Positions 25,403 to 33,302 of a stretch of DNA of 50,056 nucleotides are shown here, one piece after another. The notes below the pieces were generated by a model. That model searched no databases. It saw only the letters and a list, made by a program, of their open reading frames with translations, and had not been told where the DNA came from. The translations under genes and the position numbers were made by a program. The stretch spans positions 1-50,056 of the forward strand of contig JADCFA010000032.1 in assembly GCA_020249775.1 (NCBI GenBank). Direction: 5' to 3'. The stretch is from Roseomonas sp. GTDB lineage: Bacteria; Pseudomonadota; Alphaproteobacteria; Acetobacterales; Acetobacteraceae. The stretch's first letter is position 1. The number at the start of each line of letters is the position of its first letter.

Positions 25403-26118
25403 ACCAATTCGCCGCGCAAAAAGGCATGCGCGGTGGCTGAAGCGGGCTGCCTGAAAAACGCCTCGGCCGGCGCCTGTTCCAAGACGCTGCCGCGATGCAG
25501 AAACACCACATCGCCCGCCAGCCGCCGCGCCTGCGCCAGATCATGCGTCGTCATCACAATCTTCGTGCCGCGCTGCGCCAGGGTCAGCACAATCTCCTCC
25601 ACCGCGCGCGTGGCAGCAGGATCAAGGCTGGCGGCAGGCTCATCCAGAAACAGCAATTCCGGCTGCAAAGCGGCAGCCCGCGCCAAGGCGAGCCGCTGCT
25701 GTTGCCCCACGGAAAGCTTGCGCGCCGGATCAGCGGCGCGATCGGCAAGACCCACCAGTGCCAAGGCTTCCTCGGCGCGCGTCAGCCGTTCCTCGCTCGC
25801 CACGCCGGCGAGCATCAGCGGGTAGAGCGTATTGGCCAGCACAGATCGGCGCAGCAGCACTGGGCGCTGGAACACCATCGCCTGGCGCCGCGCGGCATGC
25901 TCGGTTGGCATCGCCCAGAATACGCGCCCGGCCGAGGGCTTCAGCAGACCATGCAGCAAGCGCAGCAGCACGCTTTTCCCCGCACCATTCGCGCCAATCA
26001 GCAGCGTCGGCGCGCCGGCGGCAATCTTCAACGAAATATCGCGCAGAATCTCGACATCGCCGGCGCTGAAGCAAAGGCCCTCGGCACAAAGCGGCAGAAT
26101 GGAATCGGGCGCCTGCAT
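25396..26118 (-). CDS. tupC: Tungstate ABC transporter ATP-binding protein TupC
   Basis: A 240-residue ABC ATPase: Walker A GANGAGKS at residues 42-49, the signature LSVGQQQRLALARA, Walker B LLFLDEPAASLD and the H-loop VMTTHDLAQ. It powers uptake through TupB. Length and gene order (tupB-tupC-tupA) suit a tungstate or molybdate importer. The start ATG 26118 is placed where similarity begins; 17 further upstream residues in the frame overlap tupB and are probably untranslated as TupC. It overlaps tupA by seven bases. Confidence 0.9.
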   Translation of the reverse strand: MQAPDSILPLCAEGLCFSAGDVEILRDISLKIAAGAPTLLIGANGAGKSVLLRLLHGLLKPSAGRVFWAMPTEHAARRQAMVFQRPVLLRRSVLANTLYPLMLAGVASEERLTRAEEALALVGLADRAADPARKLSVGQQQRLALARAAALQPELLFLDEPAASLDPAATRAVEEIVLTLAQRGTKIVMTTHDLAQARRLAGDVVFLHRGSVLEQAPAEAFFRQPASATAHAFLRGELVW

Positions 26119-26119
26119 T

Positions 26120-26824
26120 TCAGCCGGCCCAGCGCGCGGCAATCCCGCGCACCCCCTGCGCCAGCGCATTCACGCCCAACACAATCGCCATCAGCACCAT
26201 CCCCAGCGCCAAAGCCAAGGGCAAATCGCCCTTGCTGGTTTCAAGCGCAATCGCCGTGGTCATCACGCGGGTGAAGCCTTCAATATTGCCGCCCACCACC
26301 ATCACCGCGCCCACTTCCGCCGCCGCACGACCAAACCCCGCCAGCAGCACCGTCAGCAGCAGAAATCGCCCATCCCACAGCAATGTGGGCACCGCGCGCC
26401 ACGGCCCAGCGCCAAAGGACCGCAGCTGTTCCGCATATTCTTCCCACATGCCTTCCAGCACTTGCCGCGTCAGCGCTGCCAGGATGGGCGTGATCAGCAC
26501 GGCTTGAGCCATGATCATGGCGCCCGGCGTGAACAGCAGCCCAAAGGACCCAAGCGGGCCGGAACGCGACAGCAGCAGATAGATCAGTAGCCCCACCACT
26601 ACCGGCGGCAGCCCCATCAGCGCATTGGTCAGGGCAATCACGCTGCCCCGCCCCGGAAACCGCGCCACCGCCAAAAGTGCCCCCATCGGCAGGCCGATCA
26701 GCGCAGCCAGCAGCAGGGCGGCGAGGCTGACGCGCAAGGACAGCGCCACAATGGCCAGCACCGCCGGATCCAGGGAAAGGATCAGGCTGAAAGCTGTTGT
26801 GAAGGCGCTGGTAAGGTCGTTCAC
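26120..26824 (-). CDS. tupB: Tungstate ABC transporter permease TupB
   Basis: A 234-residue inner-membrane permease with about six hydrophobic helices. The cytoplasmic coupling loop EYAEQLRSFGAGPWRAV is the EAA-type motif that contacts the ATPase, and GRAAAEVGAVMVVGGNI is highly typical of the tungstate/molybdate permease group. It is the first gene of the operon and is divergent from the regulator gene, sharing a short promoter region of about 100 bases. Confidence 0.9.
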   Translation of the reverse strand: MNDLTSAFTTAFSLILSLDPAVLAIVALSLRVSLAALLLAALIGLPMGALLAVARFPGRGSVIALTNALMGLPPVVVGLLIYLLLSRSGPLGSFGLLFTPGAMIMAQAVLITPILAALTRQVLEGMWEEYAEQLRSFGAGPWRAVPTLLWDGRFLLLTVLLAGFGRAAAEVGAVMVVGGNIEGFTRVMTTAIALETSKGDLPLALALGMVLMAIVLGVNALAQGVRGIAARWAG

Positions 26825-26925
26825 CCTATCCCCCGGAAGGTAGCCTATGTGCGGGTGGATGAAACCAGGGTCAATTCCGCAAAATGCTTGACTGTTTGCT
26901 GGTTTTTGCCGAATTTCGCCGGTTA

Positions 26926-27804
26926 ATGCCAGATATCATGACTTTGAAGGAAGCCGCAGGCTTCCTCCGCCTGTCTGAACGGTCACTCTATGAGCTCGCC
27001 CGCGCCCAAAGGCTGCCGGCCGCGCAGCTTGGCGGCAAATGGCTATTCCCGCGCCGGCAGCTTGAACGCTGGCTGGCAGCCCAGGCCGATGCCGGCACCG
27101 CGCAGCGCCTGGACCCGCCCCCCATCCTGGCCGGCAGCCATGACCCTTTGCTCGATTGGGCGGCGCGGCAATCCGGCTGCGGGCTTGCCTTGCGCGGCGG
27201 CGGCAGCCTGGATGGGCTGATCGCGCTCGCGGAGGGCGAGGCTTTGGTCGCTGCGAGCCATTTGCTCGACCCCGATACGAATAGCTTCAACGAACCCGCG
27301 GCGCGTGAGTTTCTGGCCGGGCGCGGCTTTGTCGGCATTATTTGGGCCTGGCGAGAGCAAGGCCTGATCCTGCCGCAAGGCAATCCCGCCGGGCTGCTGG
27401 GCATCGCTGATTTGGCGCGGCCGGGCTTGCGCGTAGCCGGGCGGCAGCCGCGCGCCGGCAGCCATGTGTTGCTGACGCATTTGCTTTCAGAAGCGGGCTT
27501 GCGCCTTGGTCAGATCGGCTTCCTGCCCACCCCCGCCCTTTCCGAGGATGAGGTCGCCGCCAGCGTCGCCGAAGGCCGCGCCGATGCAGGTTTTGGCATT
27601 CGTGCCGAGGCCGCCGCGCGTGGCCTGACCTTCCTGCCGCTATTTCGTGAGCGTTTTGACCTGGTGATGGACCGCCGGCATTTCTTCGGCGATCCCGTGC
27701 AAAAGCTATTGGCCTTCACGCGGCATGAGGTTTTCGCCACCCGCGCCGCGCGGCTTGGCGGTTATGATCTATCCGCACTTGGTTCGGTTGCCTTCAACGC
27801 CTGA
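26926..27804 (+). CDS. HTH regulator with periplasmic-binding-protein-like ligand domain
   Basis: A protein of about 292 residues. The N-terminus (MTLKEAAGFLRLSERSLYEL) is an excisionase/MerR-like helix-turn-helix with the KWLFPRRQLERWL wing, followed from about residue 70 by a substrate-binding-protein-like domain (PBP_like type) containing GCGLALRGGGSLDGL, GRQPRAGSH and ADAGFGIRAEA. This architecture is known in one-component regulators near molybdate or tungstate transporter genes, so it probably senses tungstate or molybdate and controls the divergent tupBCA. Start: ATG 26926 or 26938 are both possible. A TTGACT box at 26888-26893 with GAATTT 17 bases later would give a nearly leaderless mRNA, which argues against ATG 26884. 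Confidence 0.75.
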   Translation: MPDIMTLKEAAGFLRLSERSLYELARAQRLPAAQLGGKWLFPRRQLERWLAAQADAGTAQRLDPPPILAGSHDPLLDWAARQSGCGLALRGGGSLDGLIALAEGEALVAASHLLDPDTNSFNEPAAREFLAGRGFVGIIWAWREQGLILPQGNPAGLLGIADLARPGLRVAGRQPRAGSHVLLTHLLSEAGLRLGQIGFLPTPALSEDEVAASVAEGRADAGFGIRAEAAARGLTFLPLFRERFDLVMDRRHFFGDPVQKLLAFTRHEVFATRAARLGGYDLSALGSVAFNA

Positions 27805-27812
27805 CTTAGCGC

Positions 27813-29453
27813 TTACTGCAACGTAATCCCTGCATAACCCTGCGCTGCCATATCATTCGCCCAGGCGCGATAGGCCGGCGCGCTGCCGGTATAGCGCGCG
27901 ACGATGCGCTTTTGCTTGCCCGCGACATTCAGATTGACGCCGGTCATCCAGGAATCAACCTCCATGGAAAGCAGGCCCTTGGCCAATTCCATAACGTGAT
28001 CCATCCATTTTTCCATCGCCGCTTCGGTCGCTTCCACGCGCGTAATGCCCTTGGCTTGCGCATAAGCCAGCAGATCGCTCACCCATTCCACATTGAATTC
28101 GATGGAACGCGGAATATTGCCAAGCGCCGTATGCGGCCCAAGCAGCATGAACATATTCGGCATGCCCTTCTGCAACATGCCCACCAGCGATGTCGCGCCA
28201 TCCTGCCATAATTCCTTGAGCGTCGCGCCATCCACGCCCTGGAATTCGATCCGGTCAAAAGCACCGCGCAGCGCATCAAAACCCGTGGCATAGACAATGA
28301 TATCGAATTCATATTCGGCTTCGCTGGTCTTGATGCCGGTCGGCGTAATGCGCTCAATCGGTGTTGCCTTGCTATCCACCAGCGTCACATTCGGCTGATT
28401 GTAGCATTCGTAATAGAAGGTTTCCAAAGGCACGCGTCTGGTGCCAAAACCGTGATTCTTCGGGATCAGCATCTCCGCCACTTTCGGGTCCTTCACGCGC
28501 TGGCGGATCTTATTCGCGACAAAGCGGGAGACTTCCTCATTCGCTGCGCGATTGGTCAGCAAATCCTTGAAATTGCCAACCCAAATCCCGAAGCCCTTTT
28601 CGGAATAGAGCTTTTCCAGAAACGCCTCACGTTCCGCGGCCGAGACATCAAAGGTATTGCGTGGATCGGGCGTGTGCAGGAAGCAGGAGAAGGTTTCCTC
28701 ACACCGCTTGAAAATCTCATCATAGCGGGCGCGGATTTCCGCCATTTCCTCAGCGCTGATCTTGCCGTTATGCAAGGGCGCGCACCAATTGGGCGTGCGC
28801 TGAAACACCACAAGCTGCTTGGCGGTTTTCGCCACTTCCTGAATGGTCTGCACGCCTGATGCGCCCGTGCCAATCACGGCCACGCGCTTGCCCGTGAAAT
28901 CCACCTTTTCCTTGGGCCAAAGCCCGGTGTGGAAGGATTGGCCCTTGAAATCAGCAATGCCCGGAAATTGCGGCATGGTCGGCGCAGAGAGCGCGCCAAT
29001 CGCCGTGATCAGGAAGCGGCTTTTATGCGTGCTGCCATCTTCCAGAGTCACGGTCCAGCTTCGTGCCGCTTCATCCCAGCGCGCAGCCTTCACGCGGGCA
29101 GAGAATTGGATATCCCGGCGTAGATCGTATTTGTCGGCGACCAAGTTCAGATAGCGTTCGGTTTCCGGCTGCGGCGCGAAATGCTCGGTCCAATGCCACT
29201 CCTTGAGCAAATCCTTATCGAAGGAATAGCCATAGGAATAGCTTTCCGAATCGAAGCGGCAGCCGGGATAGCGGTTCCAATACCAGGTGCCGCCCACACC
29301 CGTGCCGGCTTCAAACACGCGCGCCTTCATGCCCAATTGGCGCAGCCGGATCAGTTGATAAAGCCCGGACATGCCCGCGCCGATGACAATGGCATCGTAA
29401 TCGAGCCCCTTGTCGCTGCCCTTCGCCCTGGTTGCTTCCATCACTGCGCTCAT
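27813..29453 (-). CDS. Flavin-binding Baeyer-Villiger-type monooxygenase
   Basis: A 546-residue FAD- and NADPH-dependent monooxygenase. The FAD-binding VIGAGMSG is at residues 23-30, the second Rossmann motif VIGTGASGVQ follows, and between them residues 169-180 read FKGQSFHTGLWP, the fingerprint FxGxxxHTxxWP of type I Baeyer-Villiger enzymes. FEAGTGVGGTWYWNRYPGCR and ATGFDALRGAFD are also typical. The reaction inserts oxygen next to a ketone to make an ester or lactone. ATG 29453 is chosen because 24 further upstream residues in the frame lack family similarity. It is divergent from pqqA and ends eight bases from the tup regulator gene. Confidence 0.9.
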   Translation of the reverse strand: MSAVMEATRAKGSDKGLDYDAIVIGAGMSGLYQLIRLRQLGMKARVFEAGTGVGGTWYWNRYPGCRFDSESYSYGYSFDKDLLKEWHWTEHFAPQPETERYLNLVADKYDLRRDIQFSARVKAARWDEAARSWTVTLEDGSTHKSRFLITAIGALSAPTMPQFPGIADFKGQSFHTGLWPKEKVDFTGKRVAVIGTGASGVQTIQEVAKTAKQLVVFQRTPNWCAPLHNGKISAEEMAEIRARYDEIFKRCEETFSCFLHTPDPRNTFDVSAAEREAFLEKLYSEKGFGIWVGNFKDLLTNRAANEEVSRFVANKIRQRVKDPKVAEMLIPKNHGFGTRRVPLETFYYECYNQPNVTLVDSKATPIERITPTGIKTSEAEYEFDIIVYATGFDALRGAFDRIEFQGVDGATLKELWQDGATSLVGMLQKGMPNMFMLLGPHTALGNIPRSIEFNVEWVSDLLAYAQAKGITRVEATEAAMEKWMDHVMELAKGLLSMEVDSWMTGVNLNVAGKQKRIVARYTGSAPAYRAWANDMAAQGYAGITLQ

Positions 29454-29510
29454 GTCCAACTTTCCTATTCCCTGGTGCGGCCCGCCCATTCTGGCCCAGA
29501 TGCCGGAAAA

Positions 29511-29533
29511 GCCAAGCGCCATCATGGCTTGGC
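29511..29533. promoter_or_regulatory. Seven-base-pair palindrome in the divergent pqqA promoter region
   Basis: GCCAAGC (29511-29517) and GCTTGGC (29527-29533) flank nine bases, with a smaller CCAT-ATGG repeat inside. It sits between the monooxygenase start and pqqA in the 210-base divergent region that must hold both promoters. It could be an operator or a leader hairpin; nothing further decides. Confidence 0.3.
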
Positions 29534-29663
29534 CCCGCCCCAGGGCATTGATCCACCGCAGAAACGCGTGAAGCCGCCCGAATGCCGCTTGCTGAAGCCC
29601 GCCGAAATGGCCAATATGTCCTTAGCCGGCAGCCCGCCGCAGCTTCAACCGGAGGAGAAAATC

Positions 29664-29744
29664 ATGGCCTGGAAGACCCCAAAGATCGTCGAAGTCTCGC
29701 TCGCGAGCGAAATCAACTGCTACGCCTGCGCCGAAATCGGCTGA
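29664..29744 (+). CDS. pqqA: PQQ precursor peptide PqqA
   Basis: A 26-residue peptide, the ribosomally made substrate from which pyrroloquinoline quinone is built. Glu16 and Tyr20 in EINCYACAE have the required E-x3-Y spacing; PqqE joins these two side chains. The N-terminal MAWKTPKIVEV matches alphaproteobacterial PqqA peptides. ATG 29664 follows a strong GGAGGA site, fitting the need for high expression. It is separated from pqqB by a hairpin, a common arrangement that raises pqqA mRNA relative to the enzymes. Confidence 0.97.
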   Translation: MAWKTPKIVEVSLASEINCYACAEIG

Positions 29745-29752
29745 AATTACTG

Positions 29753-29779
29753 CCCGGAGCGCTCCTTCATTGCTCCGGG
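29753..29779 (+). promoter_or_regulatory. pqqA-pqqB intercistronic hairpin overlapping the pqqB start
   Basis: CCCGGAGC (29753-29760) pairs perfectly with GCTCCGGG (29772-29779) around an 11-base loop. The probable pqqB start TTG (29770-29772) lies at the loop/stem junction and its next codons are in the stem. There is no T-run after it, so it is more likely an mRNA stabiliser or processing site or a translational brake on pqqB than a full terminator. Confidence 0.7.
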
Positions 29780-30672
29780 TGATCATACTCGGCGCCGGCG
29801 CCGGGGGCGGGTTTCCACAATGGAATTCCGCCGGCCCCGGCTGCCAGAGAGCCCGTGCGGGAGACCCCGCCGCACCACCGCGCAGCCAGGCGAGCATCGC
29901 CGCTTCGGTGGATGGTGAGAATTGGCTGCTGATCAATGCCAGTCCCGATTTGCGCCAGCAGATTGCCGCAACCCCGGCGCTGCATCCGCGCCCTGAGCGG
30001 TTACGCAATTCCCCAATCCAGGCCGTGCTGCTGACAGGGGCCGAGGTGGATACCATCGCCGGGCTTTTGCATATGCGCGAAGGCCATCGCTTCAGCTTGC
30101 ACGGCGCACCGCAAAGCCTCACGGTACTGGATCAGAACCCGATCTTTCGCGCGCTCAACCCCGCCAATGTCACGCGCCATGCCATCACGCTTGATCAACC
30201 CTTCAGCCTGCTTGGCATCACCATCACAGCCTATGCCGTGCCGGGTAAGGTGCCGCTATTTGCCGAAAGTAGCGATGCACCCGCCATTGCCGCGGATGGC
30301 GAAGCACTTGGCGTGGCACTTACCGCCGGCGGCGGCACGCTGCATTACATCCCAGGCTGCGCCATGATGACGGCGGCGCTCAGCGCCCGCCTCACTGGCG
30401 CAGCTTGCGTGATGTTCGATGGCACGCTGGCTACCGATGATGAAATGATCCGCCTTGGCGCCGGGCCAAAGACCGGCCGCCGCATGGGGCATATGCCGAT
30501 GACAGGCGCTGGATCAACGCTGGAAGCCTTTGCCGATATTCCGGTTGAACGCAGGATTTTTGTGCATATCAACAATACCAACCCCGCCCTTTTGGCCGAT
30601 AGCCCGGAACGCGCCATGCTCACGGCTGCCGGCTGGGAAGTGGCCGAAGATGGTATGGAGCTTTGCCTGTGA
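29770..30672 (+). CDS. pqqB: PQQ biosynthesis protein PqqB
   Basis: A 300-residue metallo-beta-lactamase-fold protein with the opening LRVIILGAGAGGGFPQWN characteristic of PqqB, plus INASPDLRQQI, HMREGHRFSLHG and the C-terminal FVHINNTNPAL. PqqB is a non-haem iron hydroxylase acting on tyrosine-derived intermediates in PQQ formation. Start TTG 29770 gives the usual N-terminus; there is no clear ribosome site and the start is buried in a hairpin, so translation may be low. The stop overlaps the pqqC start (GTGA). Confidence 0.95.
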   Translation: MLRVIILGAGAGGGFPQWNSAGPGCQRARAGDPAAPPRSQASIAASVDGENWLLINASPDLRQQIAATPALHPRPERLRNSPIQAVLLTGAEVDTIAGLLHMREGHRFSLHGAPQSLTVLDQNPIFRALNPANVTRHAITLDQPFSLLGITITAYAVPGKVPLFAESSDAPAIAADGEALGVALTAGGGTLHYIPGCAMMTAALSARLTGAACVMFDGTLATDDEMIRLGAGPKTGRRMGHMPMTGAGSTLEAFADIPVERRIFVHINNTNPALLADSPERAMLTAAGWEVAEDGMELCL

Positions 30673-31391
30673 GCCTGATGTCACCCGATGCGCTGGAAGC
30701 GGCGCTGCGCGGGATTGGTGAGGAACGCTATCACATCCATCATCCGTTTCATCATTTGCTGCATGGCGGCAAGCTGACCAAGGCGCAGGTGCAGGCCTGG
30801 GCGCTTAATCGCTATTATTATCAGGCATCCATCCCGGCAAAGGATGCATCATTGCTCGCGCGGCTACCCACGCCTGATCTGCGCCGCGAATGGCGCCGGC
30901 GGCTCGTGGATCATGATGGTGATGGCACGCATCCGGGCGGCGTGGAACGTTGGCTTGCCTTGACCGATGGGCTTGGGCTTGACCGCGCCTATGTGGTTTC
31001 CCTGCAAGGGCTGCTGCCGGCGACACGCTTCGCCGTGGATGCCTATGTGCGCTTCGTGCGCGAAAAATCGCTGCTGGAAGCGATTGCTTCCTCGCTCACG
31101 GAAATGTTCTCGCCCAACATCATTTCGCAGCGCGTTTCCGGCATGTTACGCAATTATGATTTCGTGACTGCCGAAACACTGGCCTATTTCACCCCGCGCC
31201 TGACCCAGGCACCGCAGGATGTTGCCTTCGCACTTTCCTATGTGAAGCAATACGCCGATACGGCGGAAAAGCAGGAACAGGTGCTGGCCGCACTGCGCTT
31301 CAAATGCGATCTGCTTTGGGCACAATTGGATGCGCTGCATTTCGCTTATGTCGCGCCCGGCCTGCCACCGCCCGGGGCCTTTCGCCCATGA
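30669..31391 (+). CDS. pqqC: Pyrroloquinoline-quinone synthase PqqC
   Basis: A 240-residue helical oxidase that performs the last ring closure and eight-electron oxidation to PQQ. Matching segments are YHIHHPFHHLLHGGKL, NRYYYQASIPAKDA, DHDGDGTHPGG and SLTEMFSPNIISQRV. The start GTG 30669 has GGAG eight bases upstream and overlaps the pqqB stop; ATG 30678 is an alternative. It overlaps pqqD by four bases. Confidence 0.96.
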   Translation: MSLMSPDALEAALRGIGEERYHIHHPFHHLLHGGKLTKAQVQAWALNRYYYQASIPAKDASLLARLPTPDLRREWRRRLVDHDGDGTHPGGVERWLALTDGLGLDRAYVVSLQGLLPATRFAVDAYVRFVREKSLLEAIASSLTEMFSPNIISQRVSGMLRNYDFVTAETLAYFTPRLTQAPQDVAFALSYVKQYADTAEKQEQVLAALRFKCDLLWAQLDALHFAYVAPGLPPPGAFRP

Positions 31392-31645
31392 TCCCACGCT
31401 TCGCGCCGGGTGTGAGGCTGCATCACGACAAGGCGCGGGCGCGCTGGGTGGTGATGGCGCCGGAGCGCATGTTCATCCCGGATGAGACCGCGCTTGAAGT
31501 GCTGCAACTGGTGGATGGCGCACGCGATCTAAACGCCATTATTGACGCACTTGCCGCCAAATTCGCCGCCCCACGCGATGTGATCGCCGCCGATGTGCGC
31601 GCCATGGTGGAAGACTTGACCAATCGCGGCGCGCTGCAAGCATGA
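31388..31645 (+). CDS. pqqD: PQQ biosynthesis peptide chaperone PqqD
   Basis: An 85-residue peptide-binding chaperone that presents PqqA to PqqE. It has the RiPP recognition element pattern: [20 protein letters not shown], then [19 protein letters not shown], then a helical end. ATG 31388 overlaps the pqqC stop and its own stop overlaps the pqqE start, so PqqC, PqqD and PqqE are made in a coupled series. Confidence 0.95.
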   Translation: MIPRFAPGVRLHHDKARARWVVMAPERMFIPDETALEVLQLVDGARDLNAIIDALAAKFAAPRDVIAADVRAMVEDLTNRGALQA

Positions 31646-32721
31646 ATGCGCCGCTCGCCCTTTTGGCAGAGCTCACGCATCGCTGCCCGCTGCGCTGCCC
31701 CTATTGTTCCAACCCGCTTGAGCTGACGCGTGCGTCTGGCGAGCTCTCCACCGCCGAATGGGCCGATGTTTTCGCACAAGCTGCTGAACTTGGCTGCCTG
31801 CAAGCGCATCTTTCAGGCGGCGAGCCGACCGCCCGGCGTGATATTGTGGAGATTACCGCCGCCGCGCGCGATGCCGGGCTTTATACCAACCTGATCACCG
31901 CGGGCGTGCTATTGGATGCGCCCTTGCTCGCGCGGTTGGAGGAAGCGGGCCTGGATCACGTGCAGCTTTCCATCCAGGATGCGGAAGCTGAGGGGGCAGA
32001 GCGCATCGGCGGCATGAAGGGTGCCCATGCGCGCAAGCAGCAAGCGGCGCGGCTGGTGCGTGAAGCGGGCATGCCGCTCACGCTCAATGCTGTGGTGCAT
32101 CGGCAGAATCTCCATAACCTGCCGGCGATGCTTGATATCGCGCTGGCCTGGGGCGCGGCGCGGCTGGAAGTGGCGCACGTGCAATATTACGGCTGGGCGC
32201 TGGAAAATCGCGACGCCCTTCTGCCAACACGCGCGCAATTGGATGAGGCGACGCAGATCGTAGAGGCCGCGCGCGCGCACTACAAGGGGCGGCTCGTGAT
32301 TGATTATGTCGTGCCGGATTATTACGCGGCGCGGCCCAAGCCCTGTATGGGGGGCTGGGGCAATCGCTTCCTGGCAGTTTCGCCTGCCGGCAATGTGCTG
32401 CCCTGCCATGCTGCGGAATCCATCACCGGCATGGTCTTCCCCAATATCCGCAGCACGAGCCTGCGCGCCGCCTGGGAGGAGAGCGAGGCGTTCAATCGTT
32501 TTCGTGGCACAGGCTGGATGCCAAGCCCCTGCCAGGGTTGTGAACATGCCGAACGTGATTTTGGCGGCTGTCGCTGCCAGGCCTTTGCGCTGATCGGTGA
32601 TGCCGCCGCGACCGACCCGGCCTGCGCGCTGTCACCGCATCACGCGGTGCTGGCTTCCGCCATCGCCGAAGCGGGTGATGCCGCCTTCACTTACCGGGAG
32701 TTTTCTGCCGCTCAATCCTGA
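31642..32721 (+). CDS. pqqE: PqqA peptide cyclase PqqE (radical SAM)
   Basis: A 359-residue radical SAM/SPASM enzyme that forms the carbon-carbon bond between Glu and Tyr of PqqA. The radical SAM cluster is held by Cys15, Cys19 and Cys22 in [13 protein letters not shown], followed by LSGGEPTAR. The C-terminal SPASM domain has [16 protein letters not shown] and the cysteine-rich end [19 protein letters not shown]. Its last ten bases overlap the convergent cytochrome gene. No pqqF/G protease gene lies in the window, so PqqA trimming must be encoded elsewhere. Confidence 0.96.
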   Translation: MNAPLALLAELTHRCPLRCPYCSNPLELTRASGELSTAEWADVFAQAAELGCLQAHLSGGEPTARRDIVEITAAARDAGLYTNLITAGVLLDAPLLARLEEAGLDHVQLSIQDAEAEGAERIGGMKGAHARKQQAARLVREAGMPLTLNAVVHRQNLHNLPAMLDIALAWGAARLEVAHVQYYGWALENRDALLPTRAQLDEATQIVEAARAHYKGRLVIDYVVPDYYAARPKPCMGGWGNRFLAVSPAGNVLPCHAAESITGMVFPNIRSTSLRAAWEESEAFNRFRGTGWMPSPCQGCEHAERDFGGCRCQAFALIGDAAATDPACALSPHHAVLASAIAEAGDAAFTYREFSAAQS

Positions 32722-33302
32722 TGTGCCAGGTAATGCGCCAGTGCGGCGATATCCGCATCTGACAGCCCCTGCACGGCACCATTCATTTGCGTGTCAATGC
32801 CAACGCGATTGCCGTCACGATATTCCGCCATGGTATGTGCCAGGAAGGCTTCATGCTGATGGGTCAGACGCGGCATTTGTGCGCGCCCGGCGTAATTCGG
32901 CAAATGACAAACGCCGCAATTGCGCGCGGCTGAAATCACCTGGCCGCGCGCCATCAGCGCCGCATCGCGCGGCGCGCGATCCTCAGGCGGGGCGGATGGC
33001 AGGCTGGCGAAATAAGCCGCTACCGATTCAACATCCGCATCGCTCAGCTTTTCGGTGGGGGCCTGCATCGCCGGTACCTGGCGAATGCCTTCCCGAAACA
33101 GGATCATTTGGAGGGTGATGAAACCCGCCTGCTGGCCAGCGAGGCGCGGAATTTCCGCCACACTACTTTTGCCATCCATGCCGTGACAGGCAGCGCAGCG
33201 TTCCGCCGCAACCACGGCCCCGCGCGCGGGATCAGCCGCGGCAACCGGCAAGGAAAAGGCGGCGGCCGCAAGGACCGCCGCCAGAACCACACCCAGCCTC
33301 AC
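32712..33302 (-). CDS. Dihaem cytochrome c (c4-like)
   Basis: A 196-residue periplasmic cytochrome. A signal peptide covers residues 1-23 (ending AAA). Two haem c sites are present: CAACH at residues 36-40 and CGVCH at 129-133, each domain about 90 residues, with candidate methionine ligands Met79 and one near residue 173. It overlaps the PQQ-type dehydrogenase gene by four bases, so it is very probably that enzyme's electron acceptor, passing electrons toward the terminal oxidase. Confidence 0.92.
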   Translation of the reverse strand: MRLGVVLAAVLAAAAFSLPVAAADPARGAVVAAERCAACHGMDGKSSVAEIPRLAGQQAGFITLQMILFREGIRQVPAMQAPTEKLSDADVESVAAYFASLPSAPPEDRAPRDAALMARGQVISAARNCGVCHLPNYAGRAQMPRLTHQHEAFLAHTMAEYRDGNRVGIDTQMNGAVQGLSDADIAALAHYLAHQD

